From positions 139,026-203,025 of the forward strand of contig NZ_JARPVX010000002.1 of NCBI RefSeq assembly GCF_033947565.1: 64,000 bases of DNA. Direction: 5' to 3'. This document shows positions 8,953-19,841 of the stretch, one piece after another. Numbering within the stretch: position 1 is the first letter of the stretch; every line of letters starts with the position of its first letter. Under the pieces are notes generated by a model. The model had not been told where the DNA came from. It did not search any database and saw nothing but the letters and a program-made list of their open reading frames with translations. Source of the stretch: Lichenihabitans sp033947565 (GTDB lineage: Bacteria > Pseudomonadota > Alphaproteobacteria > Rhizobiales > Beijerinckiaceae). The translations under genes and the position numbers were made by a program.

Positions 8953-10071
8953 TCACTTGTTTTCGAAATAGGTGATCTTGCCGTCCGGGCCCTTCTTCCA
9001 GGTGTACATCACGTAGCCGGCCTTGCTCAGGTCGCCCTTTTTGTCGAAGGACAGATCACCCAGCACGGTCTTGAACGTGTGGCCGGCGTGCATGTATTCG
9101 GCCATCTTCTTGGGGTCGACCGACTTCGTGGCTTCGGCGGCTTCCGCCATCACCTGCACGGCCGCATAGCTATACAGCGTATAGGCCTGCGGATCGAAGT
9201 TCTTGTCGGTGAACTCCTTCACGATGGCGGCGTTCTCGGGGCGGTTCTTTGCCTCGGGGCCGAAGGTCATCAGGGTGCCCTCGGCACCCGGGCCGGCGAT
9301 GGCCGCGAACTCGTTGTCGGTGATGCCGTCGCCCGACATCATCACGGCCTTGATGCCCTGGTCGGTCATCTGGCGGCGGATCAGGCCGCCTTCGGGATGC
9401 AGGCCGCCCCAATAAACCAGGTCGGCGCCGGACGCCTTCACCTTCGAAACGACGGCCGAATAATCCTTTTCGCCGGTGTTGACGCCCTCGTAGACCACTT
9501 CCTTGACGCCGGCCTTGTTCATGGCTGCCTTGGTGGCGTCGGCGAGACCCTTACCGTAGGTGGTCTTGTCGTGAAGAATGGCGATCTTCTTTCCCTTGAA
9601 GTTGTCGACGATGTACTTCGCCGCAACGTCGCCCTGCTGGTCATCGCGCCCGCAGGTGCGGAACGTGTTCCACTTGCCGGTTTCGGTGAACTTCGGGTTG
9701 GTGGATGCCGGGGTGATCTGCAGCATCCCGTTTTCTTCGTAGACGTCGGAGGTCGGGATCGAGATGCCCGAGTTGAAGTGGCCCACCACCCACTTGACGC
9801 CGTCGCCGACGAAGCGGTTCGCGGCCGAAACGCCCTGCTTTGGGTCGCCGGCATCGTCACCGACCTCGACCGAGATCTTCTGGCCGAGCACGCCGCCCTT
9901 GGCGTTCAGATCCTCGACGGCCTGTTCGGTGCCGCGCTGCAGCTGCGCCCCGAAGGCGGCATTGGCGCCGGTGATCGGGCCCGCCACACCGAGCTTGATG
10001 TCCGCATGGGCGGCACCGGCAAAGGCCAGGCCCGCGGCCAGCACGAAGCCGGTCAATCCAAGTTGTTTCAT
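8953..10071 (-). CDS. livK: Branched-chain amino acid ABC transporter, substrate-binding protein
   Basis: Periplasmic Leu/Ile/Val-type binding protein. A clean signal peptide (LTGFVLAAGLAFAGAAHA) precedes a Peripla_BP_6 fold that opens DIKLGVAGPITGANAAFGAQLQRG. The canonical segments GVLGQKISVEVGDDAGDPKQGVSAANRFV and QITPASTNPKFTETG follow. Length is 372 aa, as expected. It lies downstream of the livHMGF operon on the same strand, separated by about 150 bp, which probably holds its own promoter so that it can be made in excess. A strong terminator follows. Confidence 0.95.
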   Translation of the reverse strand: MKQLGLTGFVLAAGLAFAGAAHADIKLGVAGPITGANAAFGAQLQRGTEQAVEDLNAKGGVLGQKISVEVGDDAGDPKQGVSAANRFVGDGVKWVVGHFNSGISIPTSDVYEENGMLQITPASTNPKFTETGKWNTFRTCGRDDQQGDVAAKYIVDNFKGKKIAILHDKTTYGKGLADATKAAMNKAGVKEVVYEGVNTGEKDYSAVVSKVKASGADLVYWGGLHPEGGLIRRQMTDQGIKAVMMSGDGITDNEFAAIAGPGAEGTLMTFGPEAKNRPENAAIVKEFTDKNFDPQAYTLYSYAAVQVMAEAAEATKSVDPKKMAEYMHAGHTFKTVLGDLSFDKKGDLSKAGYVMYTWKKGPDGKITYFENK

Positions 10072-10225
10072 ATCAATCCCCGATACGTTGAAAGACTATC
10101 AGCAGTGGTTGGGCGCCGAGCCAAGCGATCCACTCTGGAAATGTTGCGCATCTTCCAAAGCTTGTCACGTCGATTCGCGGCAGATGGGCGCCGTCTTTTC
10201 CTTGCGGTGGTGAAGAACCGCAGGG

Positions 10226-10578
10226 TCAAGATTTCATGGCCCATCCGAGCGGACCCGAACGACGATAGATCCAGGAATATTGCGTGCTCATCTGTTCCGA
10301 GCGGCGCGACCGATAGCCATAGCCGGACGCCAAGCAGGCCAGCACGAATGCAACGACGAAATATTGCAGGCTGAACAGGTCTTCGCCAACGAGCGCATAG
10401 TGAAGGAAGCGCACACCGGCCGCGAGCAGCAGCATGTAGAGCGGCACCATCCAGAAGCCGCGCCATGTTCCGGCAATGGCGCGCCCGGCCTGCCAGGCCA
10501 GCACGCCGCCGATCAGCACCGTGATCAGCAGGAAATGCAGCAACCCGCCATCGTCGGCGGTGTAAAGCAAGCCGTTCA

Positions 10579-10579
<1 letters not shown>
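10226..10579 (-). CDS. Small membrane protein of the liv operon (DUF6867-like)
   Basis: A 117-aa protein with three hydrophobic segments (LLHFLLITVLIGGVLAW, GFWMVPLYMLLLAAGVRFLHY, LQYFVVAFVLACLASGYGY) and a polar tail. Its ATG shares one base with the livF stop (TGATG), so it is translationally coupled to the transporter. I recall a family of such proteins in rhizobial liv clusters, named DUF6867, but cannot confirm the assignment. No biochemical role is known to me; an accessory role for the permease is inference from position only. Confidence 0.8.
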
Positions 10580-11342
<763 letters not shown>

Positions 11343-11346
<4 letters not shown>

Positions 11347-12268
11347 GATGCCTCCTCGGCCAGGTCGATCTCGTGTTCGACCTCTTCGACCTCCTCGTCC
11401 TCGACGCCCAGATAGGCGGCGATCACCTTCGGGTCGTCGCGGATCTGCGCCGGCGTGCCGTCGGCGATCTTGGTGCCGTAATCGAGCACCACCACGTGGT
11501 CCGAGATCTCCATCACGACGCTCATGTCGTGCTCGATCAGCAGCACGGCTGTGGCGTGGTCCTTGCGGATCGTGCGGAGAAGCGTGTTGAGTTCGAGCGA
11601 CTCGCGCGGGTTGAGACCCGCGGCCGGTTCGTCGAGACACAACAGGATCGGGTCGGTGCACATGGCGCGCGCGATCTCGAGACGCCGCTGGTCGCCATAA
11701 GGCAGGTCTCCGGCCGGATCGTCGGCCCGGTTCAGGAGGCCGATGCGGTCGAGCCATTCGGTGGCCTTGGTGACGGCCGCCTTTTCCTTGGCCTTGTAGC
11801 CGCCGAGACCAAGGATGCCGCCGATCGTGAAGCCGGAAGCCTTCATCAAGGCATTGTGCTGCGCCACGAGCAGGTTTTCGAGCACCGTCATGCCGGTGAA
11901 CAGGCGGATGTTCTGGAATGTGCGGGCCACGCGGGCCTGCCCGGCGATCTCGTGGCCGGGCATGCGCTCCAGCAGGTAGACGTCGCCCGAATTGCTGCGT
12001 CCGTGACGCGAGCCCGTGCTGGTCAGGTGCGCGACGTCCGGGGCCGCCGCGATGCCCTGTCGGGCCAGGGCGAGGCGCCCTTCGGTCGGTTTGTAGAAGC
12101 CCGTGACGCAGTTGAAGACCGTGGTCTTGCCGGCGCCGTTGGGACCGATCAGCGCCGTGATGTCGCTGCGCCCCACCGAAAAGCTGAGGCCGTTGACGGC
12201 CACGAGGCCACCGAACCGCATCGTAAGGTGCTCGACGACGAGCAGCGGGTCCGTTTCCCAAGACGCCA

Positions 12269-12269
<1 letters not shown>
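11343..12269 (-). CDS. livG: Branched-chain amino acid ABC transporter ATPase LivG
   Basis: Second ATPase of the importer, 308 aa. Walker A is GPNGAGKTT, and the family-specific signature LPYGDQRRLEIARAM replaces the usual LSGGQ. Walker B is ILLCLDEPAAGLNP and the switch is LLIEHDMSVVM. An insertion with LLERMPGHEIA between Walker A and the Q-loop is typical of rhizobial LivG. The C-terminus carries an acidic tail (EDEEVEEVEHEIDLAEE). The start overlaps the livM stop by one base. Confidence 0.96.
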
Positions 12270-13657
<1,388 letters not shown>

Positions 13658-13661
13658 CGGC

Positions 13662-14579
13662 TCAGACCTTCTCGATCTCGGGCCGGCCGAGCAGGCCGGA
13701 GGGCATGAAGATCAGCGTGATGGCCAGGATCGAGAAGGCAGCGACATCCTTGTAGTCGGCTGAAAAATATGCCGACCAGAACACCTCGATCAGTCCGATC
13801 AGCAGGCCGCCAAGGACGGCGCCCGGCAACGAGCCGATGCCGCCCAGCACCGCGGCCGTGAAGGCCTTGACGCCCGGAATGAAGCCATCGGCGAAGTTCA
13901 CCACGCCGTAATAGCTCATGTAGAGGACGCCCGCGACGGCCGCCAATGCGGCGCCGATCACGAAGGTGAGCGAGATGGTACGGTCGACATCGATGCCCAG
14001 CAGGGCGGCCATCCGGCGGTCCTGCTCGCAAGCCCGCTGGGCACGGCCAAGCGAGGTCTTCTGCACGAGGTACCAGAAGCCCAGCAGCAGAACGGCCGTC
14101 ACCACCATGATGAGGATCTGCTTGATCGACAGCGTCACGTCATAGGTGCCGCCGGAGGTGACGTGGATCACCTGATCGAACATCGGCGGAATGGTCTTGT
14201 TGCGCGGGCCCTGCACCACCTGGACGAAGTTCGACAGGAAGATCGACATGCCGATGGCCGAGATGAGCGGTGCCAGGCGGAACGAGCCGCGCAACGGTCG
14301 GTAGGCGACCCGCTCGATGGCCCAGTTCCACAAAGCCGTCAGCACCATGGCGCCGAGCAACACAACCACGAAGGCGAAGGGCAGCGATGTGACGCCGAGC
14401 AGTTGCGTCAGGATCGTGAAGATCATGAGCGCGATAAAGGCCGACAGCATGAACACGTCGCCATGCGCAAAATTGACCATGCCGATGATGCCGAAGACCA
14501 TCGTGTAGCCGATGGCGATCAGCCCGTAGATCGATCCGAGCGTCAGCCCATTGATGAGCTGCTGGAGGAAGAGTTCCAT
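13662..14579 (-). CDS. livH: Branched-chain amino acid ABC transporter permease LivH
   Basis: Inner-membrane permease subunit, 305 aa, first gene of the liv operon. It begins MELFLQQLINGLTLGSIYGLIAIGYTMVFGIIGMVNFAHG, the hallmark LivH opening. It also has RACEQDRRMAALLGIDVDR, the cytoplasmic loop for ATPase contact, and FIPGVKAFTAAVLGGIGSLPGAVLGG. An in-frame ATG 87 bp upstream exists, but family alignment and GGAG upstream support 14579. The promoter probably lies in the gap shared with divergent purB. Confidence 0.96.
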   Translation of the reverse strand: MELFLQQLINGLTLGSIYGLIAIGYTMVFGIIGMVNFAHGDVFMLSAFIALMIFTILTQLLGVTSLPFAFVVVLLGAMVLTALWNWAIERVAYRPLRGSFRLAPLISAIGMSIFLSNFVQVVQGPRNKTIPPMFDQVIHVTSGGTYDVTLSIKQILIMVVTAVLLLGFWYLVQKTSLGRAQRACEQDRRMAALLGIDVDRTISLTFVIGAALAAVAGVLYMSYYGVVNFADGFIPGVKAFTAAVLGGIGSLPGAVLGGLLIGLIEVFWSAYFSADYKDVAAFSILAITLIFMPSGLLGRPEIEKV

Positions 14580-14815
14580 TCGCTGCGTCAGCTCCGCTTT
14601 GCATGCCGCGCACGGCAGAACCGCATCACGTGCAAAGCGATTAGCAAGTGCTATGCCGTTGAGCAATCACTCTGTCTTTTTTCCGTCACAGGTTGGACGC
14701 GGAATCCCCAACAACGGTGCGGGCCGGCCACAAGCCGCGGTGGGCTTGCGGCTGTCATCCCGCCCTGCCCCATGCTAGGGCGACACCTATCACCCTGCCT
14801 CACACCGAGCCGCCC

Positions 14816-16123
14816 ATGATCCCGCGCTATTCCCGCCCCGCCATGGTCAAGCTGTGGGAGCCGCAGGCGCGCTTCCGCATCTGGTTCGAGATCGAGGCGC
14901 ATGCGGCGGATGCCCTGGCGGAGATCGGCGTCACCCCGAAGGCGGATGCCGAGGCGATCTGGGCCAAGGCGGGCGATGTGACCTTCGATGTCGAGCGCAT
15001 CGACGCCATCGAGCGCGAAACCAAGCACGACGTCATCGCTTTCCTGACCCATCTGTCCGAGTTCCTCGGGCCGGAATCCCGCTTCGTGCATCAAGGGATG
15101 ACATCCTCGGATGTGCTCGACACCTGTTTGGCGGTGCAGCTCAGCCGGGCCGCCGACATCCTGATCGCCGACGTCGACGCCCTGCTGGCGGCGCTCAAGA
15201 AGCGGGCGATCGAGCATAAGTTCACGGCAACGATTGGCCGATCGCACGGCATTCACGCCGAGCCGGTCACCTTCGGGCTGAAGCTCGCCTACGCTTACGC
15301 AGAATTCGACCGCTGCCGCGCCCGCCTGGTGTTGGCGCGCCAGGAAATTGCAACCTGCGCCTTGTCGGGCGCGGTCGGCACCTTCGCCAACATCGACCCG
15401 CGCGTCGAAGCCCATGTGGCGGCCAAGATGGGCCTCAGCATCGAGCCGATCTCCACCCAGGTGATCCCGCGCGATCGTCACGCGATGTTCTTCGCGACGC
15501 TCGGGGTCGTGGCGTCCTGCATGGAGCGGCTCGCCGTGGAGATCCGCCACCTGCAGCGGACCGAGGTGCTGGAGGCCGAGGAATATTTCTCGCCGGGGCA
15601 GAAGGGCTCCTCGGCGATGCCGCACAAGCGCAACCCGGTGCTGACCGAGAATGTCACGGGTCTGGCGCGGCTCGTGCGCGGCATGGTCACACCGGCGCTC
15701 GAGAACGTCGCGCTCTGGCACGAACGCGATATTTCGCATTCGTCGGTGGAACGCATGATCGGGCCGGATGCCACGGTAACGCTCGACTTCGCCCTGGCGC
15801 GGCTCGCCGGCGTGGTCGACAAGCTGCTGATCTATCCCGAGACCATGCAGAAGAACCTCGACCGGCTCGGGGGCCTCGTGCATTCGCAGCGCGTGCTGCT
15901 GGCTTTGACGCAAGCCGGCGTTTCGCGCGAAGACGCTTATCGGCTGGTGCAACGCAACGCCATGCCGGTGTGGCGGGGCGAGGGCGCGTTCCTGCCGCTG
16001 TTGAAGGCGGATCCCGAGGTGTCGGCCAAGCTGTCGCCGGAAACGATCGAGGGCCTGTTCAACCTCGACTATCATTTCAAGCACGTCGAAACGATCTTCG
16101 CCCGCGTGTTCGGGACGGCGTGA
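14816..16123 (+). CDS. purB: Adenylosuccinate lyase
   Basis: Splits SAICAR to AICAR and adenylosuccinate to AMP, both with release of fumarate, in purine synthesis. It is 435 aa, matching the short bacterial form. Visible motifs are FVHQGMTSSDVLDT, the His motif GRSHGIHAEPVTFG and the flexible signature loop GQKGSSAMPHKRNP carrying the catalytic Ser. I chose ATG 14816 (MIPRYSRPAMVKLWEP) because homology begins there. It is the first plus-strand gene after the divergent liv operon; pncA follows after about 80 bp. Confidence 0.98.
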   Translation: MIPRYSRPAMVKLWEPQARFRIWFEIEAHAADALAEIGVTPKADAEAIWAKAGDVTFDVERIDAIERETKHDVIAFLTHLSEFLGPESRFVHQGMTSSDVLDTCLAVQLSRAADILIADVDALLAALKKRAIEHKFTATIGRSHGIHAEPVTFGLKLAYAYAEFDRCRARLVLARQEIATCALSGAVGTFANIDPRVEAHVAAKMGLSIEPISTQVIPRDRHAMFFATLGVVASCMERLAVEIRHLQRTEVLEAEEYFSPGQKGSSAMPHKRNPVLTENVTGLARLVRGMVTPALENVALWHERDISHSSVERMIGPDATVTLDFALARLAGVVDKLLIYPETMQKNLDRLGGLVHSQRVLLALTQAGVSREDAYRLVQRNAMPVWRGEGAFLPLLKADPEVSAKLSPETIEGLFNLDYHFKHVETIFARVFGTA

Positions 16124-16201
16124 CGGTCGCTTAGCGACATGCCGCCCGGCGCGTAGCACCGGGCCGACCCCAGCAAGGATGCCCACCAACCCGGAGCCAG
16201 C

Positions 16202-16831
16202 ATGTTCGTACCGGAAGCCACCGACGTCCTGCTGGTCGTCGACGTGCAGAACGACTTCCTCCCCGGCGGCGCCTTGGCGGTGGTCGGGGGCGACGAGATC
16301 GTGGCACCCTGCCGCGACCTCGCGGGTCGCTTCGCCCATGTGGTGCTGACCCAGGACTGGCACCCCGCCGGCCATGTCTCGTTTGCGTCGAGCCACTCGG
16401 GCCAGACGCCCTTCGGCAGCGTGGCTTTGCCGGACGGGCGCAGCCAGATGTTATGGCCAGACCATTGCGTGCAGGGGTCACCCGGCGCGGCGCTGGCGGA
16501 TGGCCTGCACATCCCGCGTGCGGAGCTGATCATCCGCAAGGGCTACCGACGCGCGCTCGACAGCTATTCGGCCTTCGTGGAAGCCGATGGGCGCACCGGC
16601 ACTGGTCTCGCGGGCTACCTGCGCGAGCGCGGGTTGCGCCGCGTGGTGGTGTGCGGCCTCGCCACCGATTTTTGTGCGGGCTGGAGCGCCATCGATGCCG
16701 CACGCGCCGGTTTTGAAACGTGGCTCGTCACCGATGCGACCCGCGGCATTGACGCAGCCGGATCGATGGCACGGGCCGCGCAGGACATGAAGGCGGCCGG
16801 CGTGCGTCCGCTCACGCTGGCGGACTTCTAG
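16202..16831 (+). CDS. pncA: Nicotinamidase
   Basis: Isochorismatase-fold amidase that converts nicotinamide to nicotinate for NAD salvage. It is 209 aa. The catalytic triad D14 (VVDVQNDF), K113 (IRKGY) and C158 (LATDFCAG) is intact, and the metal-binding D52 and H54 lie in QDWHPAGH. The LWPDHCVQGSPGA segment and SYSAF are typical of PncA. Its last 20 bp overlap the 3' end of the convergent DHH gene. Confidence 0.96.
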   Translation: MFVPEATDVLLVVDVQNDFLPGGALAVVGGDEIVAPCRDLAGRFAHVVLTQDWHPAGHVSFASSHSGQTPFGSVALPDGRSQMLWPDHCVQGSPGAALADGLHIPRAELIIRKGYRRALDSYSAFVEADGRTGTGLAGYLRERGLRRVVVCGLATDFCAGWSAIDAARAGFETWLVTDATRGIDAAGSMARAAQDMKAAGVRPLTLADF

Positions 16832-17888
16832 CCCGCAAGCCCCAGGGCGCGGGCGAAAAACCGAGTCGGTCGAGGAACTCCGGCCAATCCTGGGTCCGCA
16901 GGGCGCCGCCGGTCGCCTGCTCGTGCCCATTGCCGTAATGATCGTCGGCACCCTCAGGTCGAACCGTGCGCAAAAACTCGATCAGGTTGCGGCCGGTGGC
17001 GCTGCGGGTCGCGAAATGCACCCAGCCCGGCCGGTAGCCGGTGTTGGCCGCGATGACGATCTTGTCTTTCAGCCGCATGCGCCAGGCCTGGGCCACCAGG
17101 GGATGGATCTGGCAGGCCGTATCGAGGGCGATCAAGGCCACATCCCCCACGACCCGAGGGGGCTGACGCTTGCCGATCTCCAGCGCCGCCTTCACCTCCT
17201 CCCGCGCGGCTTGAAGCAACGCCCGTTCCGGATGAGACCCCTTCAGCGCGTCCTTCGGGCTTTCGGCCTGCAACAGAAGCTGCAGCGCCGGCCCGGCGTC
17301 GCCAGCCGATGCCCGGCGCGGCGCGTTGACGAGCGCCACCAAATCCTTGAGGGCTGTCACGCCGAAGCGGGCTCGGGCCGTCGCCAACGCCTCGAAGGGC
17401 GCCTTGTCACCGAGGTCGCCGATGAGGCCGACGGCCGCCAGCCATAACAGGTCGTCGTTGCCGGTCAGCGGCGCGGCGCAGCGAAGCGCCAGCAAACTGC
17501 TGGTCGGAATCGGATCTTCATCGAAGCCGGACAACACCGTGACGCCGTCCGGCACACCGGTCGGCACGTGGTGGTCGATCAGGATTGTCGTCGCGTCGGT
17601 GCCGAGCGGGCCGCCGCGCGTGCCGAGATCGGCGACGATCATGCCACCGAGATCTCGGTCGCGCCATTCGGCCTGAATCGCATCGTCCCAGGCCGACTCG
17701 CCGCGTCCGAGCACCCGCACCTCCGAGGCTCGGCGCAAAGCCGCAAAGGCACGCTGGAAGATAGCTCCGGCCGATAGGCCGTCGGCATCGTTATGGGTGA
17801 CGACCAGGATCGGCTTCGTGGCGTCGAAGCGGGAGAAGGCCTGTTCGAAGCGGATCGCGGTATCGGTGGGCAAGGGCAGGCTCCTCAT
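16812..17888 (-). CDS. DHH/DHHA1-family phosphoesterase (RecJ/nanoRNase-like)
   Basis: Probable Mn-dependent phosphodiesterase, 358 aa. The DHH domain shows VTHNDADGLSAG, a second metal site IVADLGTRGG and the name-giving IDHHVP. A C-terminal DHHA1 domain ends in the glycine-rich motif GNGHEQATGGAL. It is shorter than RecJ (about 570 aa) and has no OB-fold, so a single-strand nuclease role is less likely than small-oligonucleotide or nucleotide hydrolysis. The substrate is unknown. It lies about 50 bp downstream of a GNAT gene on the same strand and may belong to the pyrimidine operon. Confidence 0.85.
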   Translation of the reverse strand: MRSLPLPTDTAIRFEQAFSRFDATKPILVVTHNDADGLSAGAIFQRAFAALRRASEVRVLGRGESAWDDAIQAEWRDRDLGGMIVADLGTRGGPLGTDATTILIDHHVPTGVPDGVTVLSGFDEDPIPTSSLLALRCAAPLTGNDDLLWLAAVGLIGDLGDKAPFEALATARARFGVTALKDLVALVNAPRRASAGDAGPALQLLLQAESPKDALKGSHPERALLQAAREEVKAALEIGKRQPPRVVGDVALIALDTACQIHPLVAQAWRMRLKDKIVIAANTGYRPGWVHFATRSATGRNLIEFLRTVRPEGADDHYGNGHEQATGGALRTQDWPEFLDRLGFSPAPWGLRARSPPA

Positions 17889-17941
17889 CGTCCCTGCCCG
17901 AACCCATACGACGCCACGCGGTTCCGGTCGGCGTGCAGCCG

Positions 17942-18391
17942 CTAAATGTCGCGCGCCATGGCGATGTGCGGCAGCGTCATCTCAAGGAACTCCGGACCGA
18001 ACGCCAGATAGCCCAATCGCTCGTAGAAGCCGCGGGCGCTGATCCGGGCATGCAACTCGATCCGACGGGCTCCCGCCTGGCGCGCATGAGATTCCGCAAA
18101 GGCCACGAGGTGTCGCCCCGCACCCGTGCCTCTGAGGCCGGGATCGATCGCCATCTGGCGCAGCTTGGCGATGCCGCCGTGTCCATGCTTCAGCACCACG
18201 GTGCCAAGCACCGAGCCATCCCGCACCAGGGCCATGTGCATCTGCTCGGCCTCACCGACGAGTTCCGCCTCGGTCTGCACCAGCCCGATGGGGCGGCGTA
18301 GATGGGCGTTCCGAAACGCCAGGGTGTCGCGATGCAGGGCCGATCCGAAAGCGACGACGACCGGCTGGGGTTCTGCGAGATCCATCGTCAT
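17942..18391 (-). CDS. GNAT-family N-acetyltransferase
   Basis: Acetyl-CoA-dependent acetyltransferase, about 149 aa. The core is GTVVLKHGHGGIAKLRQMAIDPGLRGTGAGRHLVAFAE, where RGTGAG is the acetyl-CoA pyrophosphate loop, then FYERLGYLAFG. I chose the ATG at 18391 because it overlaps the dihydropyrimidinase stop as ATGA, which indicates translational coupling. The acceptor is unknown. Coupling to a hydantoinase gene suggests an amino acid or ureido-acid acceptor, but that is inference. Confidence 0.85.
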   Translation of the reverse strand: MTMDLAEPQPVVVAFGSALHRDTLAFRNAHLRRPIGLVQTEAELVGEAEQMHMALVRDGSVLGTVVLKHGHGGIAKLRQMAIDPGLRGTGAGRHLVAFAESHARQAGARRIELHARISARGFYERLGYLAFGPEFLEMTLPHIAMARDI

Positions 18392-19815
18392 CGCGCGACG
18401 CTGCGCGGCGCCGATGTTTCTTTCCAAAGGCCGAGCGCCTTTGCGGCGGCCGGGAATGGCTCACGGGCGATGAACTGTCCGCGTCCGGGTTCGGCCAGGA
18501 CCTTGCCCTCCTGGTAGACGATTGTGCCGCGCGACAGCGTCACCCGCGGCAGACCCTCGCAGGCAATGCCCTCGAAGACGTTGTAGTCGATCGCCGACTT
18601 CTGGGTCTTGGCCGAGATCACCTTGCTGGCCTTCGGGTCCCACACCACGATGTCGGCGTCCGATCCCACCGCGATCGCACCTTTGCGGGGGTAGATGTTG
18701 AGGATCTTGGCAATGTTGGTCGAGGACACGGCCACGAACTCGTTCATGGTCAGCCGCCCGGTGGCGACACCCCGGGTCCACAGCACCGGCATCCGGTCCT
18801 CGAGCCCGCCGGTACCGTTCGGGATCTTGGTGAAATCACCGCGGCCGAAGCGTTTCTGTTCGGTCATGAAGGCGCAATGGTCGGTGGCCACCACCTGCAA
18901 CGACCCGGATTGCAGCCCGTGCCAAAGGTCATCCTGGTGGTGCTTGGCCCGGAACGGCGGCGACATCACACGTCGCGCCGCATGGTCCCAGTCCGGGTTG
19001 AGGTATTCGCTTTCATCGAGGCACAGGTGCTGGATCAGCGGTTCGCCGTAGACCCGCTTGCCTTGTGCCCGTGCCCGGCGGATCGCCTCGTGGGCCGGGA
19101 TCGAGGAGGTATGGACGATGTAGAGCGGCACACCCGCCTGGTCGGCCAGCATGATGGCGCGATTGGCGGCCTCGCCCTCGACCTCCGGGGGGCGCGAATA
19201 GCCATGCGCCTCGGGGCCGGTGATGCCGATGTCCATGTAATGCTTTTGCAGCGCCGCCACGACCTCGCCGTTCTCGGCATGGACGAGCGGCATGGCGCCG
19301 AGCTCGGTGCAGCGCCGGAACGAGGCGAACATTTGGCCGTCGTCGACCATCAGGGCGCCCTTGTAGGCCATGAAATATTTGAAGGTGGTGACGCCGCGCG
19401 CCACCACATCGGCCATTTCGCGGCTGACCCGCTCGTCCCATTCGACGATGGCCATGTGAAACGAATAATCGGCGGCCGCGCCCCTGCCCCGGCGGTCCCA
19501 GTCCGCCATCGCGTCCATCAGGCCCTGACCGTGGTCGGGGATGCAGAAATCCACCACCATGGTGGTGCCGCCCGACAGCGCCGCCCGGGTGCCTATCGCG
19601 TAGTCGTCGACCGTGGTGGTGCCCATGAAGGGCATTTCCAGGTGGGTGTGCGGGTCGATGCCGCCCGGCATGACATAGCAGCCTGTCGCGTCGACGATCG
19701 TGTCACCCGACAGGTTTGGCCCGATCGCCGCGATGACTTCGCCTTCGATCAGCACGTCGGCCGCGAAGGTGCGGTCGGCCGTCACGACGGTGCCTCCCTT
19801 GATGACCAGCGACAT
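18388..19815 (-). CDS. hydA: Dihydropyrimidinase / D-hydantoinase
   Basis: Opens the ring of 5,6-dihydrouracil or dihydrothymine (or hydantoins), the second step of reductive pyrimidine breakdown. It is a 475-aa amidohydrolase. The metal-binding GGIDPHTHLEMPFMGT and the TFKYFMAYKG segment with the Lys that becomes carbamylated are present. Two further His sites are in LVHAENGE and IVHTSS, and the metal-binding Asp lies in VVATDHCAF. It sits 26 bp after the amidohydrolase gene upstream and is coupled to the GNAT gene downstream. A putative operator lies in front of this operon. Confidence 0.95.
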   Translation of the reverse strand: MSLVIKGGTVVTADRTFAADVLIEGEVIAAIGPNLSGDTIVDATGCYVMPGGIDPHTHLEMPFMGTTTVDDYAIGTRAALSGGTTMVVDFCIPDHGQGLMDAMADWDRRGRGAAADYSFHMAIVEWDERVSREMADVVARGVTTFKYFMAYKGALMVDDGQMFASFRRCTELGAMPLVHAENGEVVAALQKHYMDIGITGPEAHGYSRPPEVEGEAANRAIMLADQAGVPLYIVHTSSIPAHEAIRRARAQGKRVYGEPLIQHLCLDESEYLNPDWDHAARRVMSPPFRAKHHQDDLWHGLQSGSLQVVATDHCAFMTEQKRFGRGDFTKIPNGTGGLEDRMPVLWTRGVATGRLTMNEFVAVSSTNIAKILNIYPRKGAIAVGSDADIVVWDPKASKVISAKTQKSAIDYNVFEGIACEGLPRVTLSRGTIVYQEGKVLAEPGRGQFIAREPFPAAAKALGLWKETSAPRSVAR

Positions 19816-19841
19816 GATGCGTCCTCCGTCCGTTCAGGGGT

